64,000 nucleotides of DNA, from assembly GCA_029465975.1 (NCBI GenBank), contig CM055737.1, positions 12,613,959-12,677,958 on the forward strand, given 5' to 3'. Origin of the DNA: Dallia pectoralis (lineage: Eukaryota > Chordata > Actinopteri > Esociformes > Umbridae). The notes beneath the pieces are model-generated. The model did not search any database. It was not told the origin of the DNA and worked only from the letters and a program-made list of their open reading frames with translations. Of this stretch, positions 1 to 12,362 are shown piece by piece. The translations under genes were made by a program, and so were the position numbers. Every line of letters starts with the position of its first letter. Within the stretch, counting starts at the first letter, position 1.

Positions 1-664
1 CCCCAGTACATACAGGACTCCTCCTCTCCCAGAATGCAGCTCTCTTAGCCCCATGTCACAGCACTTAATTAACACTTAACAGGACATAGTTCTGCATCCT
101 CTGTGTCCGGTTCTAGCCTCATTGCTCAGTAACGCCTGTCAAATATTTAAAAACATTCTGATGACCAGTTACACATGTTAGCCCTTAAAGAACTAGTTGC
201 AGAAAAATGAATGTACCCAATAAAACTACTGGGAAAAGTCACTCATGACACGGTGAGAAACCCAGCTGGGAAGATATAGCAGTGGAATGCTGACTGGTGA
301 ACGGCTCTGTGCTGAGTTGGGAAGAAGTCGATGGAAGGTAGAGAGAAGAGGGGGAGAGAGAGAGGAGACGAGGGAGAACAGGAGAGAGGGGGAGAGAGAG
401 AGGGAGAGGAGGGGAGGACAAAGGCCACCTCAATCAGCAGACCACTATGTTTTTTATGGGTCGCTTTTGTGCGACTGTCATTCTGACTTGGAGAGAAGCA
501 GCGGTGGTGGATCAACGCTCAGGGAAGTGTAAGGTAATCCTTTAAGTGGGAGACTTTAACTATCTAACAGAGTAAACAGGATGGCTGTGAAGGGGGCATG
601 ATGGAAGTCTAATGTTACACAACCACAAGAGCACCCAAGGCCAAAATGGGGGACCTTAGACAAC

Positions 665-666
<2 letters not shown>
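1..666. other. Unique non-coding DNA with a purine-rich tract
   Basis: No exon, RNA gene or mobile-element end is recognisable here. A GA-rich tract at about 330-420 (runs of GAGAGAGGGGG) creates open frames on both strands, but their composition is low complexity (Ser/Pro/Leu or Arg/Glu/Gly), so I do not treat them as genes. Confidence 0.6.

Positions 667-696
<30 letters not shown>
667..696. repeat. (GT)n microsatellite
   Basis: About 14-15 uninterrupted GT dinucleotides are read directly. A shorter GT-rich stretch ending in a G run follows at about 853-889. Confidence 0.95.
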
Positions 697-697
<1 letters not shown>

Positions 698-1302
698 CCA
701 CTAAAACCGTGTATCAGAGTGCTCTGCCCTTCAGTTTCGTGGGCCAGTGAAAAGAACAGATGGCTTTCCCCCAAGGCCAATCAGGCCACAGCATCGGAAA
801 TATCAATGATCACCTCCCAATTCAATTACAGACGTCCAACCGTACCTTACAGGGTGTGTGTGAATCACGGTGTGTGTGTGTGGGGGGGGTGAGTATCCGG
901 GTTAAGGGCACAGGGGTGACCCCCTCCAGCTGACGGTCAGTGAAGCAGGACACCGACACAATAAGAGTCTTGTTGAAGAGACCGAGCCACACCCCCCACC
1001 TGTTACCCCAAAACACCCACCTCCGCTCGGCTCTAGAACGAGGACCAAACCTCACACTCTAGTCCGATTGCTTCCCCGGGATGCCTCATTTGAGGCCCTG
1101 CGTACTTCATTTAGCCCAGGTTCCATTTATCTCCCCCCCGTCAGGGAGGCTTACAATGCATGCTGTCTGAACACTGTAAACAGCCCTGTGTCAGGATGAG
1201 GGCTAACCTGGGGGAGATGGGGGAGGGGGGCAGAGGAGAAGGTAAGGGGACAGGAGGTGCACAGGGGAGGAGAAGAGCTGTGGGAACGAGGGCGGTCCTG
1301 TC
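697..1302. other. Unique non-coding DNA
   Basis: Mixed-composition sequence with a short GT tract and G run near 868-890 and a purine-rich stretch at about 1207-1280. No coding exon or element end is recognised. Confidence 0.5.
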
Positions 1303-1350
1303 ATCACACACGCACGCGCACGCGCACATGCACACGCACACGCACACTTA
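1303..1350. repeat. Compound (CA)/(CG) dinucleotide tract
   Basis: Alternating purine-pyrimidine sequence mixing CACA and CGCG steps. This is the type of sequence able to adopt Z-DNA. Confidence 0.85.
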
Positions 1351-2150
1351 GCTATCATGTCAATCATAGCACTAGGTTGTCAGTGATAAAGATATCAGAG
1401 TAATATACTGAATAGCCACGGACTGGGGAAAAACACCTGTAGAATTCATCTGTTTAAATAATCTAGCCTCAGTTCCTATGAGATCTGTCTACAGACGCTG
1501 AGAAGAGATAGACATACATATACATATATATATACACACGATATACATGTTGTTCTCCTTTACTAAAAATGCAGCATGTTATTGTGAGAATACACATATA
1601 ATAGCACAAATGATATGGATACTGGCACTGCAGATCTATATATAAACGTGTTAAGACATTGTTGAATACATTAGATTCAGTATGAGGAATAAACTGTCAT
1701 TCTGTGATTGTCTTTTACCAGTGATTCTTAACATCCCAGGGTTTGGGACCAAGCCTGTTGCTGGTCGGAATTCTGGTTCCCTAATCAGAGAATGAAAATC
1801 CAAAACAAACTCCTAACACCAACCCTTCTTTCAAGTGTGAAAATCTCTATAAACCCATCACCTTCAATAACAGAGAAGCATGAAATGAAACAGAAGAGGA
1901 GAGACACAGGGAGCAGAGGATATAAAGAGAGAAAGTAAAGGGAGAGAGGAAAGAGAAACAGAGAGAGAGTTAAGAGAATAAGTGGACCCTCCCACTTCAC
2001 TTTTAGATGACTCCAGTCTCAGCACACATTAATTACCGGCCAGCTTGGGTTTTCCCCAGCCAATCAGACGCAGGCTCCTCAACCAGCGATACAGTCCAAT
2101 CTGCCACTGGAATACAGATGTTGTATTGTAATTAAATAATCCTGTTGTTT
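1351..2150. other. Unique, partly AT-rich non-coding DNA
   Basis: An alternating AT/CA stretch lies at about 1512-1545 and a purine-rich tract (GAGA with AAAG) at about 1880-1980. Nothing else is recognised. The minus-strand frame over the purine tract is low complexity. Confidence 0.5.
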
Positions 2151-2840
2151 ACTCACAGAAGGAAGTGCACACTTGTAGTGTATTCACCGAATGAAGTGCA
2201 CACTTGTAGTGTATTCACAGAAGGAAGTGCACACTTGTAGTGTTTTCACCGAAGGAAGTGCACACTTATAGCGTATTCACATAAGGAAGTGCACACGTGT
2301 AGTGTATTCACAGAAGGAAGTGCACACTTCTAGTGTATTCACAGAAGGAAGTGCACACGTGTAGTGTATTCACAGAAGGAAGTGCACACTTGTAGTGTAT
2401 TCACAGAAGGAAGTGCACACGTGCAGTGTATTCCCAGAAGGAAGTGCACACTTGTAGCGTATTCACAGAAGGAAGTGCACACTTGTAGTGTATTCACAGA
2501 AGGAAGTGCACACTTCTAGTGTATTCACAGAAGGAAGTACACATGTGTAGTGTATTCACAGAAGGAAGTGCACACTTCTAGTGTATTCACAGAAGGAAGT
2601 GCACACTTGTAGCGTATTCACAGAAGGAAGTGCACACTTGTAGCGTATTCACAAAAGGAAGTGCACACTTGTAGCGTATTCACAAAAGGAAGTGCACACT
2701 TGTAGTGTATTCACAGAAGGAAGTGCACACTTGTAGTGTATTCACAGAAGGAAGTGCACACGTGTAGTGTATTCCCAGAAGGAAGTGCACACTTCTAGTG
2801 TATTCACAGAAGGAAGTACACACTTGTAGTGTATTCACAG
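2151..2840. repeat. 31-bp minisatellite array
   Basis: About 22 tandem copies of a 31-bp unit whose core reads GAAGGAAGTGCACAC followed by TTGTAGTGTATTCACA. Copies differ by point changes such as TTGTAG, TTCTAG or GTGTAG, and CACAGAA or CACCGAA. The array ends abruptly against unique sequence at about 2840. It contains no spacers, so it is not a CRISPR array. Confidence 0.95.
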
Positions 2841-3020
2841 TTTAAAAAAGGTTTTGGAACGTTGTTCATTTCCACTTTAACAAAATATTTGATTTACCAG
2901 AGAAGGTTTTCCAAACCACCCTCTGCCCTCACACAACATACATCTGTTTTCTGCTACACAGAGACTCACACCTGTTCAACTGAAGCCCATTAGGGTCAAG
3001 TCCTCTGGGCAGGAAAGGGT
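2841..3020. other. Unique non-coding DNA
   Basis: Short unique stretch separating two repeats. A minus-strand open frame crosses into the purine-rich repeat that follows and has no recognisable domain. Confidence 0.5.
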
Positions 3021-3165
3021 GAAGGGAGCAGAGAAGGGCCAGGAGAACAGAGAAGAGGAGGGCCAGGAGAACGGAAGAGTGGAGGGCCAGGAGAACGGAG
3101 GAGAGGAGGGCCAGGAGAACGGAGGAGAGAAGTGGAAAGAGGCAGGAGAAAGGAGGAGAAAAGGT
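3021..3165. repeat. Purine-rich minisatellite, about 24 bp
   Basis: Four to five imperfect copies of a purine-rich unit built on GGCCAGGAGAACGGAGGAG. Strong purine asymmetry on the + strand. Confidence 0.8.
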
Positions 3166-3225
3166 GCAGGACCCAGAACCCATAAAGGAGTCTGTTAGTG
3201 TTTCACCAGACAAGGTGACAGGACA

Positions 3226-3332
3226 GCACACGCACACGCGCACACACGCACACGCGCACACACGCACACACGCACACACGCACACGCCACAAAACAACAC
3301 CCACCAACACATATAAAAACACACACACACCA
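3226..3332. repeat. Compound (CA)/(CG) tract
   Basis: Alternating CACACG and CGCACA blocks with a short unique interruption near 3288-3315. Minus-strand Cys/Val-rich frames over it are artefacts of the dinucleotide repeat. Confidence 0.85.
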
Positions 3333-3488
3333 GACTCTTAGAGAAGTCATTAGAGGTCTCATATAAGCAGGCGTGCCGATGAAAGCTCATAAAGCCAGCT
3401 ATGTAAATAGCAGAAATGAAAAGCCAGTAGACGGCAGTGAAGAGAAGGAGACTCTGGGGGATTACCATTAAGTCCCAACACAGAGCTG
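3333..3488. other. Unique non-coding DNA
   Basis: Short unique spacer with nothing recognised. Confidence 0.5.
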
Positions 3489-3632
3489 ACTACCTGTGGC
3501 TACCTAGGAGGAGGTGCACTGGATGGCTACCTAGGAGGAGGTGCACTGGATGGCTACCTAGGAGGAGGCAGTGATGGTGGAGGTGCACAGGATGGCTACC
3601 TAGGAGGAGGCAGTGATGGTGGAGGTGCACTG
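3489..3632. repeat. 27-bp minisatellite with a longer variant
   Basis: Four copies of a unit containing GGCTACCTAGGAGGAGG followed by TGCACTGGAT. The last two copies carry an inserted AGTGATGGTGG block, giving a longer unit of about 39 bp. It runs into short GGGGTGTTTCACT repeats (about 3632-3666) next to the CA tract. Confidence 0.85.
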
Positions 3633-3664
3633 GGGTGTTTCACTGGGGTGTTTCACTGGGGTGG

Positions 3665-4904
<1,240 letters not shown>

Positions 4905-5125
4905 GCGGATGATTGGTTAACGATATAGATTAGAACGGATGATTGGTTAACGATATAGATTAGTATCGTGGCCTATCAGCTGTCTGGGACACTGCTGAAG
5001 CAGGATTGGAGGACGTCTGATTGGTTAAAGATATAGATTGGTATCGTGGCCTATCAGCTGTTTGGGACTCTGCTGAAGCAGGATTGGGGGACGTCTGATT
5101 GGTTAATGATATAGATTGTGTGATA
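4905..5125. repeat. 79-bp tandem repeat, two full copies plus partials
   Basis: The motif GATTGGTTAACGATATAGAT occurs at four places with small changes. Two longer units add a TATCGTGGCCTATCAGCTGT segment and a CTGCTGAAGCAGGATTGG segment, repeating at about 79 bp. The first motif copies form a shorter repeat of about 28 bp at 4908-4964. Confidence 0.85.
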
Positions 5126-6020
5126 AATGCGCTGCTCGCAGACAGGAGATCCACCCTGCACGGATTCTGTGATACCAAGGCTTCCCATGGTGTTTAGTTT
5201 AAACAGATGAGCTCATTTGGGTCCTGGACAAGACACCTGTCTCATTCCGCTAAATAAATAAACCTTAAACCTGTCTTTACCGCCCCACCCGTTCCCCCCC
5301 ATCCAACCACCACCCTCCTCCCTGCACCTCATCGCTCCAGTGCCCCCGAGATGGAGAGAAGGAGAGCGGGAGAGCGGGAGAGCGGGAGAGCGGGACGGGG
5401 GTTGTGGAAAAGCCTCATATCATCGGTGGGCCAAAGGTGACTCGCCTGGGGAGAGAGCGGGAATGAAATTCTCCCAGTCCCATTTTAGCAGCCATTCAAA
5501 CTGCATTACTCCCAAGAAGGGAAACTTATAAAGGCCCTACACTTGAACACAGAGAGAGGCCTGCTGTTCTGACGCCTCAGTAATAGATTCCCAATTTAGC
5601 CTATTTCTTTTTCCCTCCATCCGTCCGTCCGTCCGTCCATCCCTCCCCCCTTCCCTGCCCTCCCTCCCTCATTCCCTCCCTCCCTCATTCCCTGCCCTCC
5701 CTCCCTCCCTCCCTCTCTCTCTCTCTCCACCCAGGCTAGCCAGGCTGCTGAGGAAAGAGGCCCTGGGGAAGCTGTTTGTTTGGGTCTGCTCATGTAGACA
5801 GCACACATGGTTTTCCTGAGTGGTGCTGAAGATGTTATTGATACGAGTGTCATCTCTGTGACATTAGTTGTGCGTGATTCACATCCCTGTGATTTACTGG
5901 GACAACACAGCACACCCACCCATCTACCTGCATCAGAGAGGCATTTATATGATATTCATTCCACTTACTAGCCGATTGTAGAAAAACATTTTAAAGGTTT
6001 TAAACAAACCGTTTATGATT
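5126..6020. other. Unique non-coding DNA with purine and CCCT tracts
   Basis: A GAGAGCGG repeat lies at about 5360-5396, and CCGT/CCCT tetranucleotide-like pyrimidine tracts at about 5612-5730. The segment at about 5440-5600 has balanced composition. No coding exon is recognised. Confidence 0.5.
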
Positions 6021-6880
6021 GAGACTATCTGACCGGCAGCATAAGTTCGAAGGATCCCTTAAAAACTGGGATGAAAGTGAAGGTTTCCGCGACGATGATA
6101 TTTTCCCACGTCTCATGGTTCTACCAGACGGTTGCTCAACAGAACTAATGGAGCGCTTTAAAAATAACAGCTAATCGGTGAAGACTCCAGATGATCAAAC
6201 ACAAGCTGTCACATCAATGTCAAGTCCCACACGCTGTGATTTAATTCAGCGGCTTTGATTTTACACTGTGTCTGCGGGAGGACTACTGAAGACGCATCAG
6301 AATGTTTTGATCAAGTTGAGACGCACACATTTGATTGGGTCAACCAATATGCACTATATTTTGTGTTGACAGTTAAGTTTGGGTAAAAGTGATCTAATTA
6401 TAACATTTATGCTTCCATTACATAGGACTGCCCACAGGCATACTGGACCTGTGCACCTCTCCTATTGCAACATGGGAAATGATACTTCTAATTAGGTTAC
6501 TATGTTACCTATTGCTCGCATGTCATTGGCTGTTAAAACATGCACGTCTTTTTGGTTTTTCCAGCTATACATTTCAATAGGCTAATTGAATGTGACTGAG
6601 AAGGATATCACGACACACTAACCACGATAAGGAAGAGCAGACAGAAAACAGGCCAGTGCTACCATCATCACCATCGTCATTACGATCTCCTCTCACGGTC
6701 ACCTCATTCATTAGGTGTAGTTTATTAAAGTGCCATGTTCCTCATCACCAGTATACCAAACCACTGTGACCTTTGACCTGACACCAGGTACCAGCTCATC
6801 AAGTTCCTTTCAGGTATAAACTTCTCAGTGGATTTACCTGGAATAATATTTAAAAAAATATATAATATACAGATGCTTTA
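6021..6880. other. Unique non-coding DNA; possible conserved element at 6030-6260
   Basis: From about 6030 to 6260 the sequence has no repeats and a balanced composition with homeodomain-like motifs (CAGCTAATCGG, GATTTAATTCAG, TGATTTTAC), a texture common in vertebrate conserved non-coding elements. This is an inference from composition only. The rest is ordinary AT-rich DNA ending in a TAAAAAAATATATAA stretch before the next minisatellite. Confidence 0.25.
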
Positions 6881-7119
6881 TAATATAACAGGGGTGTCCT
6901 ACAGATAATATAACAGGGGTGTCCTACAGATAATATAACAGGGGTGTCCTACAGATAATATAACAGGGATGTCCTACAGATAATATAACAGAGGTGTCCT
7001 ACAGATAATATAACAGGTGTGTTCTACAGATAATATAACAGGTGTGTCCTACAGATAATATAACAGAGGTGTCCTACATATAATATAACAGAGGTGTCGT
7101 ACAGATAATATAACAGGGG
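6880..7119. repeat. 25-bp minisatellite array
   Basis: About nine to ten copies of a 25-bp unit formed by GATAATATAACAGGGGTGTC and CTACA. Variants read GAGGTG, GGTGTG or GGGATG. The array stops exactly where the left arm of the large inverted repeat begins (about 7120). Confidence 0.92.
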
Positions 7120-8620
7120 CAGGCACTGGGAGGAACCCTTGTGTAAAGGTTCTACCCAGAACATTTCTGTGACATGATGGGTTCAATTTAGAACCTTTAC
7201 TTTATAAATGTCAGCTGATCATCAGTCTTTGGTCACTGAATTTATGCACATTATGTTTCTAAATGTAATGATGACAATATTTGAATTGATTACTACACAA
7301 ATCAATACTGTCTAATAGAGTGGTTTACATTGTTAACTGCCCGTTTATATTGCCAAAGGACCTTCTGGTTCATCCAAGTCACCACAAATTGATGTGGGCA
7401 CGTGATACAATTCTTTTTTAGTTTCTCAGGTGACGAAAGGCAAACCAAAGTGCCAGCAGAGTTTCCCAGCCACCCAAGTCCCGCCCAAAGGTTACCCTGA
7501 AACAGGCAGAGAGTCCCCACCTGTCACCACAATTTCTCCCTGATTCTCTCTGCCTCCCTCTTTTTCTCTCTCTTATGTCTCTTTCCCTCTCATCCATTTA
7601 CTCCCTCTTTTTCTCTCCCTCTCTCCTCCCCCACTTTCTCTTTTTCCTCTGTCTCTACCTCTTCCACCCCTTTCTCCCTATCCCCAACCTCCCCTATTTT
7701 CTCCTCTCCCCCTTTCCCTCTCTCCTCCCTTCCTCCCTATCCCCAACTCTCTCTCTCCCTCCCTATCCCCAACTCTCTCTCCCTCTCTCTCCCTCTCTCC
7801 TCTCCCTATCCCCAACTCTCTCCCTCTCTCTCTCTGCCCCTCTCCCTCTCTCTCTCTCTCTCCCTCTCTCTCCCTCTCCCTATCCCCAACTCTCTCTCCC
7901 TCTCTCTCTCTCTCTCCTCTCTCTCCCTCTCCCTATCCCCAACTCTCTCTCCCTCTCTCTCTGTCTCTCTCCCTCTCTCTCCTCCCTCTCCTCCCTATCC
8001 CCAACTCTCTCCTCTCTCTCTCTCTCTCCCTCTCTCTCCTCCCTTCTCCCTATCCCCAACTCTCTCTCCCTCTACCTATCCCCAACTATCTCTCCCTCTC
8101 TCCATCTCTTCCTCTCCCCCTCCCTCTATTCACCTGCAGGCTACCGTTGGCCCTGTCAGTGCTCAGCCTTAATTGAGTTCTCACTCCTCTTTATTTTACT
8201 GTCAGCGTTATGCCCTCATATTGCCCCCCCCCATCCATCCACCGCCCCATTCCACCCCACACATCCGCTCCGCTTTCAGAGAGTAAGCACTTTCTCCATA
8301 TTAAGATGTGAAATTCATTTTGGACAGTGGGCTCGAAATAGAGTGGAACGAACAATATACCCGGAGCCCCCACCCACCCCCGCTCCACCCCACACACACA
8401 CACACACACTCTTTGTATCCTTGTTTAACCCCTCCCCTTTAGATCCTTCCGTCATTTTCCTTCGTGCTCCATCTCTCTCCATCACACTCTCAGCCCACAC
8501 GCCTACCTGAACATTTATCCTGTTAGGGTCTCTGCCTGCTCCCAAGGATATTTCCATTGAATTCACAGGAGAAGCTATGAGAATAACCATTTCTTTTCTC
8601 CTATTCCCAACATTTTCATG
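7120..8620 (+). repeat. Left arm of a 1.5-kb inverted repeat
   Basis: The arm starts with CAGGCACTGGGAGGAACCC and ends with CCCAACATTTTCATG. The same order is found on the minus strand at 9078-10651, including unique landmarks such as GCTGATCATCAGTCTTTGG and GGGCACGTGATAC and a CA tract at 8394-8410. The arms differ by substitutions and small indels (for example the segment at 7338-7370), so this is not an exact copy. The arm holds a long CT-rich tract at about 7520-8125 in which TATCCCCAACT recurs. A 311-codon open frame here is a Ser/Pro/Leu translation of that tract. Confidence 0.93.
7520..8125. repeat. Polypyrimidine (CT/CCCT) tract with TATCCCCAACT repeats
   Basis: Nearly all pyrimidine on the + strand. 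A variable-length unit of about 30-60 bp ends in CCCTATCCCCAACTCTCTC and recurs about nine times. Such mirror-symmetric purine/pyrimidine DNA can form triplexes. Confidence 0.9.
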
Positions 8621-8851
8621 TAGACAAGCATATAGCCACGGTGTAAAGTCACATTTGGGGAGCCAATCCCAGCTGAAGAGCATCCCTCTGCAGGCCTTTC
8701 TCTTGAACACCCCCCATTCCTCTCGGCCAATCAGAAAGCCAGGGACCCACGCATAAGGGACAGTAATTATTTATTATAATCGCCAAGACTTGGTGTGTCT
8801 GCTCTCCTCTCCTTGTTCATAGGGCTATTGGCTCTGTGCATATGTGCCCTC

Positions 8852-8944
<93 letters not shown>

Positions 8945-9077
8945 AAGGTCACTTTTTCAGCTAATTCACATAGATTTTACAAATGACAGATGCTATTTGA
9001 CAGGATCAGCTTCAGACTCTCTTCCCCTCTTCCTCCATATCTCTATATATCCCTCTCCTATCTGTTAATTTTCCGTA
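8621..9077. other. Spacer of the inverted repeat
   Basis: About 457 bp of single-copy sequence between the arms, containing a CA tract. No gene is recognised. It would form the loop if the arms paired. Confidence 0.85.
8852..8946. repeat. (CA)n microsatellite in the spacer
   Basis: About 43-46 CA repeats, essentially uninterrupted until an AT step near 8939. Confidence 0.97.
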
Positions 9078-10651
9078 ATGAAAATGTTGGGAATAGGAGA
9101 GGTAAAGAAATGGATTATTCCTCATAGCTTCTCCTGTGGAATTCCAATGGAAATATCCTTGGGAGCAGGCAGACCCTAACAGGATAAATGTTCAGGTAGG
9201 CGTGTGGGTTGAGAGTGTGATGGAGAGAGATGGGAGTACGAAGGAAATGACGGGAAGAAGTGATCTAAAGGGGAGGGGTTAAACAAGGATAAAGAGTGTG
9301 TGTGTGTGTGTGTGGGGGGGTGGGAGCGGGGGGGTGGGTGTGGGGGGCTCCGGGGTATATTGTTCGTTCCACTCTATTTCGAGCCCACTGTCAAAATGAA
9401 TTTCACATCTTAATATGGAGAAAGTGCTTACTCTCTGAAAAAAGCGGAGCGGATGTGTGGGGTGGAATGGGGCGGTGGATGGATGGGGGGGGGGCAATAT
9501 GAGGGCATAACGCTGACAGTAAAATAAAGAGGAGTGAGAACTCAATTAAAGGCTGAGCACTGACAGGGCCAACGGTAGCCTGCAGGTGAATAGAGGGAGG
9601 GGGGAGAGGAAGAGATGGGAGAGAGAGGGAGAGATAGTTGGGGATAGGTAGAGGGAGAGAGAGAGTTGGGGATAGGGAGAAGGAGGAGAGAGGGAGAGAG
9701 AGAGAGAGAGAGAGGGAGAGAGAGTTGGGGATAGGGAGAGAGAGGGGAGAGAGAGAGAGGGAGAGAGACAGAGAGAGAGAGAGGGAGAGAGAGTTGGGGA
9801 TAGGGAGAGGGAGAGAGAGGGAGAGAGAGAGAGAGAGGGAGAGAGAGTTGGGGATAGGGAGAGGGAGAGAGAGGGGAGAGAGAGAGAGAGGGAGAGAGAC
9901 AGAGAGAGAGAGAGGGAGAGAGAGTTGGGGATAGGGAGAGGGAGAGAGAGGGAGAGAGAGAGAGAGAGGGAGAGAGAGTTGGGGATAGGGAGAGGGAGAG
10001 AGAGAGTTGGGGATAGGGAGAAGGGAGGAGAGAGGGAAAGGGGGAGAGAGGAGAAAATAGGGGAGGGTTGGGGATAGGGAGAAAGGGGTGGAAGAGGTAG
10101 AGACAGAGAGAAAAAGAGAAAGTGGGGGGGGGGAGGGGGAGAGAGGGAGAGAAAAAAAGAGGGAGTAAATGGATGAGAGGGAAAGAGACATAAGAGAGAG
10201 AAAAGAGGAGGCAGAGAGAGAATCAGGGAGAGAAATTGTGGTGACAGGTGGGGACTCTCCTGCCTGTTTCAGGGTAACCTTTGGGCGGGACTTGGGTAGC
10301 TGGGAAACTCTGCTGGCACTTTGGTTTGCCTTTCGTCACCTGAAAACTAAAAAGTGTATCACGTGCCCACCCACATCAATTTGTGGTGACTTGGATGAGA
10401 CCGAAGGTCCTTTGTATTATAAGCAGGCAATTAACAATGTAAACCACTCTATTAGACAGTATTGATTTGTGTAGTAATCAATTCAAATATTGTCATCATT
10501 ACATTTAGAAACACATAATGTGCATAAATTCAGTGACCAAAGACTGATGATCAGCTGACATTTATAAAGTAAAAAGGTTCTAAATTGAACCCATCATGTC
10601 ACAGAAATGTTCTGGGTAGAACCTTTACACAAGGGTTCCTCCAAGTGCCTG
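9078..10651 (-). repeat. Right arm of the 1.5-kb inverted repeat
   Basis: This is the reverse complement of 7120-8620, beginning ATGAAAATGTTGGG and ending CCTCCAAGTGCCTG. It is about 70 bp longer, mainly because its GA-rich tract (9592-10230) has more repeat units. Both arms keep the same order of landmarks over their full length. Open frames here are translations of the GA/CT tract. Confidence 0.93.
9592..10230. repeat. Polypurine (GA) tract mirroring 7520-8125
   Basis: GAGAGAGGGAGA runs with AGTTGGGGATAGGGAGA recurring about ten times. It is the complement of the left-arm pyrimidine tract, with different unit numbers and order. Confidence 0.9.
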
Positions 10652-11321
10652 TCAAAAATGATTTTAACCGGTATGTGTTGGTATGTGCAGACACCTTCAT
10701 TTGAAGTGTACAGTAAATACCAAGCTGTTGTTCTTTTAATAATAGTTTGTGAGTTTCTACAGTGTGTGTGTGTGTGCGTGTGTTTGTGTGTGTGTGTGTG
10801 TACAAACTGTTTGTCTGCACGGTGTGCAGGCGTGTGTGAATGTTCAATGTGTAATGTGTGTCTGGGTCTGTGGGTTAGAGGGGCTACTGTGTGTGTGTGT
10901 GTGTGTATGTGTGTGTGTCTGTGTGTGTCTGTGTTAGGGTGGGGGGTAATGTGTTTCTGTGTACAGTAAACACTCAAGTCCTGTTATTAATGTGGAATGT
11001 GTGCTGTGTCCTGTGTGTGTTTCCTGTGTGTTTGTGTGTGTGTCCTGCGTGGGCGTGTCCCCTGTGTGGGGGCGTGTCCCCTGTGTGGGGGCGTGTCCCC
11101 TATGTGGGTGTCTCTCCTGTGTGGGTGTGTCCTGGGTAGGTGTGTCCTGTGTGGGTGTATCCATGCGTGGCTGTGTCCTGCGTGGGTGTGTCCTGTGCGG
11201 GTGTGTCCTGCATGGGTGTGTCCTGTGTGTGTGTGTGTGTGTGTATGTGTCCTGCGTGGGCGTAACCCTGTGTGTGTGTCCTGCATGGGTGTGTCCTGAG
11301 TGGGTGTGTATAAAGAGCAGG
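10652..11321. repeat. GT-rich region with degenerate TGTGTCC repeats
   Basis: Short GT tracts (10762-10801, 10889-10932) are followed from about 10990 to 11310 by a degenerate 14-20 bp unit of the type GTGTCCTGCGTGGGTGT, including three copies of a longer GGGGGCGTGTCCCCTGTGT form. Every reading frame is open as Cys/Val/Gly-rich or His/Thr-rich sequence, which reflects the repeat and not a gene. Confidence 0.85.
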
Positions 11322-11337
11322 CCAGGCTACAGAGCTG

Positions 11338-11465
11338 TAGTACTCGAGACCGGTCTCGGTCTCGAGACCGGTCTCGAGACCACTTTTTAAGGTCTCGGTC
11401 TCGTCTCGGTCTCGGTTACATTTGGACTCGGTCTCGACTCGGTCTCGGACAGTAAGGACTCGTAA
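11338..11465. repeat. Left subterminal GGTCTCG repeats of the hAT-like element
   Basis: Repeated GGTCTCG/CGAGACC motifs, including small perfect palindromes of the form GGTCTCGAGACC, followed by ACTCGGTCTCG variants. Subterminal repeats are often transposase-binding sites in hAT elements; that role is inferred here. Confidence 0.8.
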
Positions 11466-12362
11466 ATTCTTCCGAGACCAGCGTAGAAATTATCCTCCAC
11501 AATTTTTTCTAGAAAAATATTTAAGTATGACATGTAGAGGCTGTATTTCCATTGGCTGTATTTCGTCCAGAGTCAGACTGTTTTTTTCTGATGTGGCTTA
11601 TCCCGCCAATGGCTATCTACTTTTGAAGAAAAGCCCACCCCCAGCGTCGCTAGAGCGTGCACCCATTCACGTAAATACTTCAATCTTAAACATATGCTCG
11701 ATCATGTCTGCACAATAAGCCAATATATTCGTTTTGCCTATATTCAGTACATTGAGCACAAATAAATAATTTGTCCGAAAACACACAGCGGTTAGTAATT
11801 AAAATACATACATAATGTTGAAAAGCTACAGCCGACGTCCTTCCATGACTTTTCCTAAATACGTGCATTTTACCTTGTCCCGTTTTCAGAATTGCAAAAT
11901 CACGAACCAAACAATATATAAAACTACTATTTACATGTTTTTGATACCTAAACTGCCTTCCTGTCGCCAAAATCCCACGCCGCTGGGCGTTTGTACCCTA
12001 ATTGCGGTACCCAGACACCGATCACACTTCACTGAGCCTATATGGCAATGGTTGAATGGGCGATACACAGACAAATACTACGAGAACACATATAGACAAT
12101 AGTCTGATTGGCTTGGTTGAACTACAAAAAAAGAGGTACGTTTATAAAGAAATATGTTTCACTAAATAAACAGAACGAATTCCGCCAAATACATACAGCC
12201 CCATTCATGTGTCATGCGCCTATTGCACTCAATAATTAATAACGAATGAACCACAGTGTATTCATATAGCCTACAAGAGACTTCAACAAAATATTGTTTT
12301 GTATCGAAATTAAACGAATATAAACAATAATTATTAATAGGCTAACTACAAATGGGCGATAA

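Noticed and set aside
2151..2840. Possible CRISPR-like array
   Set aside because: A continuous 31-bp minisatellite without spacers.
7575..8510. 311-codon frame rich in Ser, Pro and Leu, and its mirror at 9403-10191
   Set aside because: Both are translations of CT/GA tracts in the inverted-repeat arms, with frames that differ between arms.
11686..11970. Transposase gene inside the hAT-like element
   Set aside because: The frames of 94-98 codons at 11422-12102 contain no BED finger, no DDE or hATC motifs, and none extends to a plausible length.
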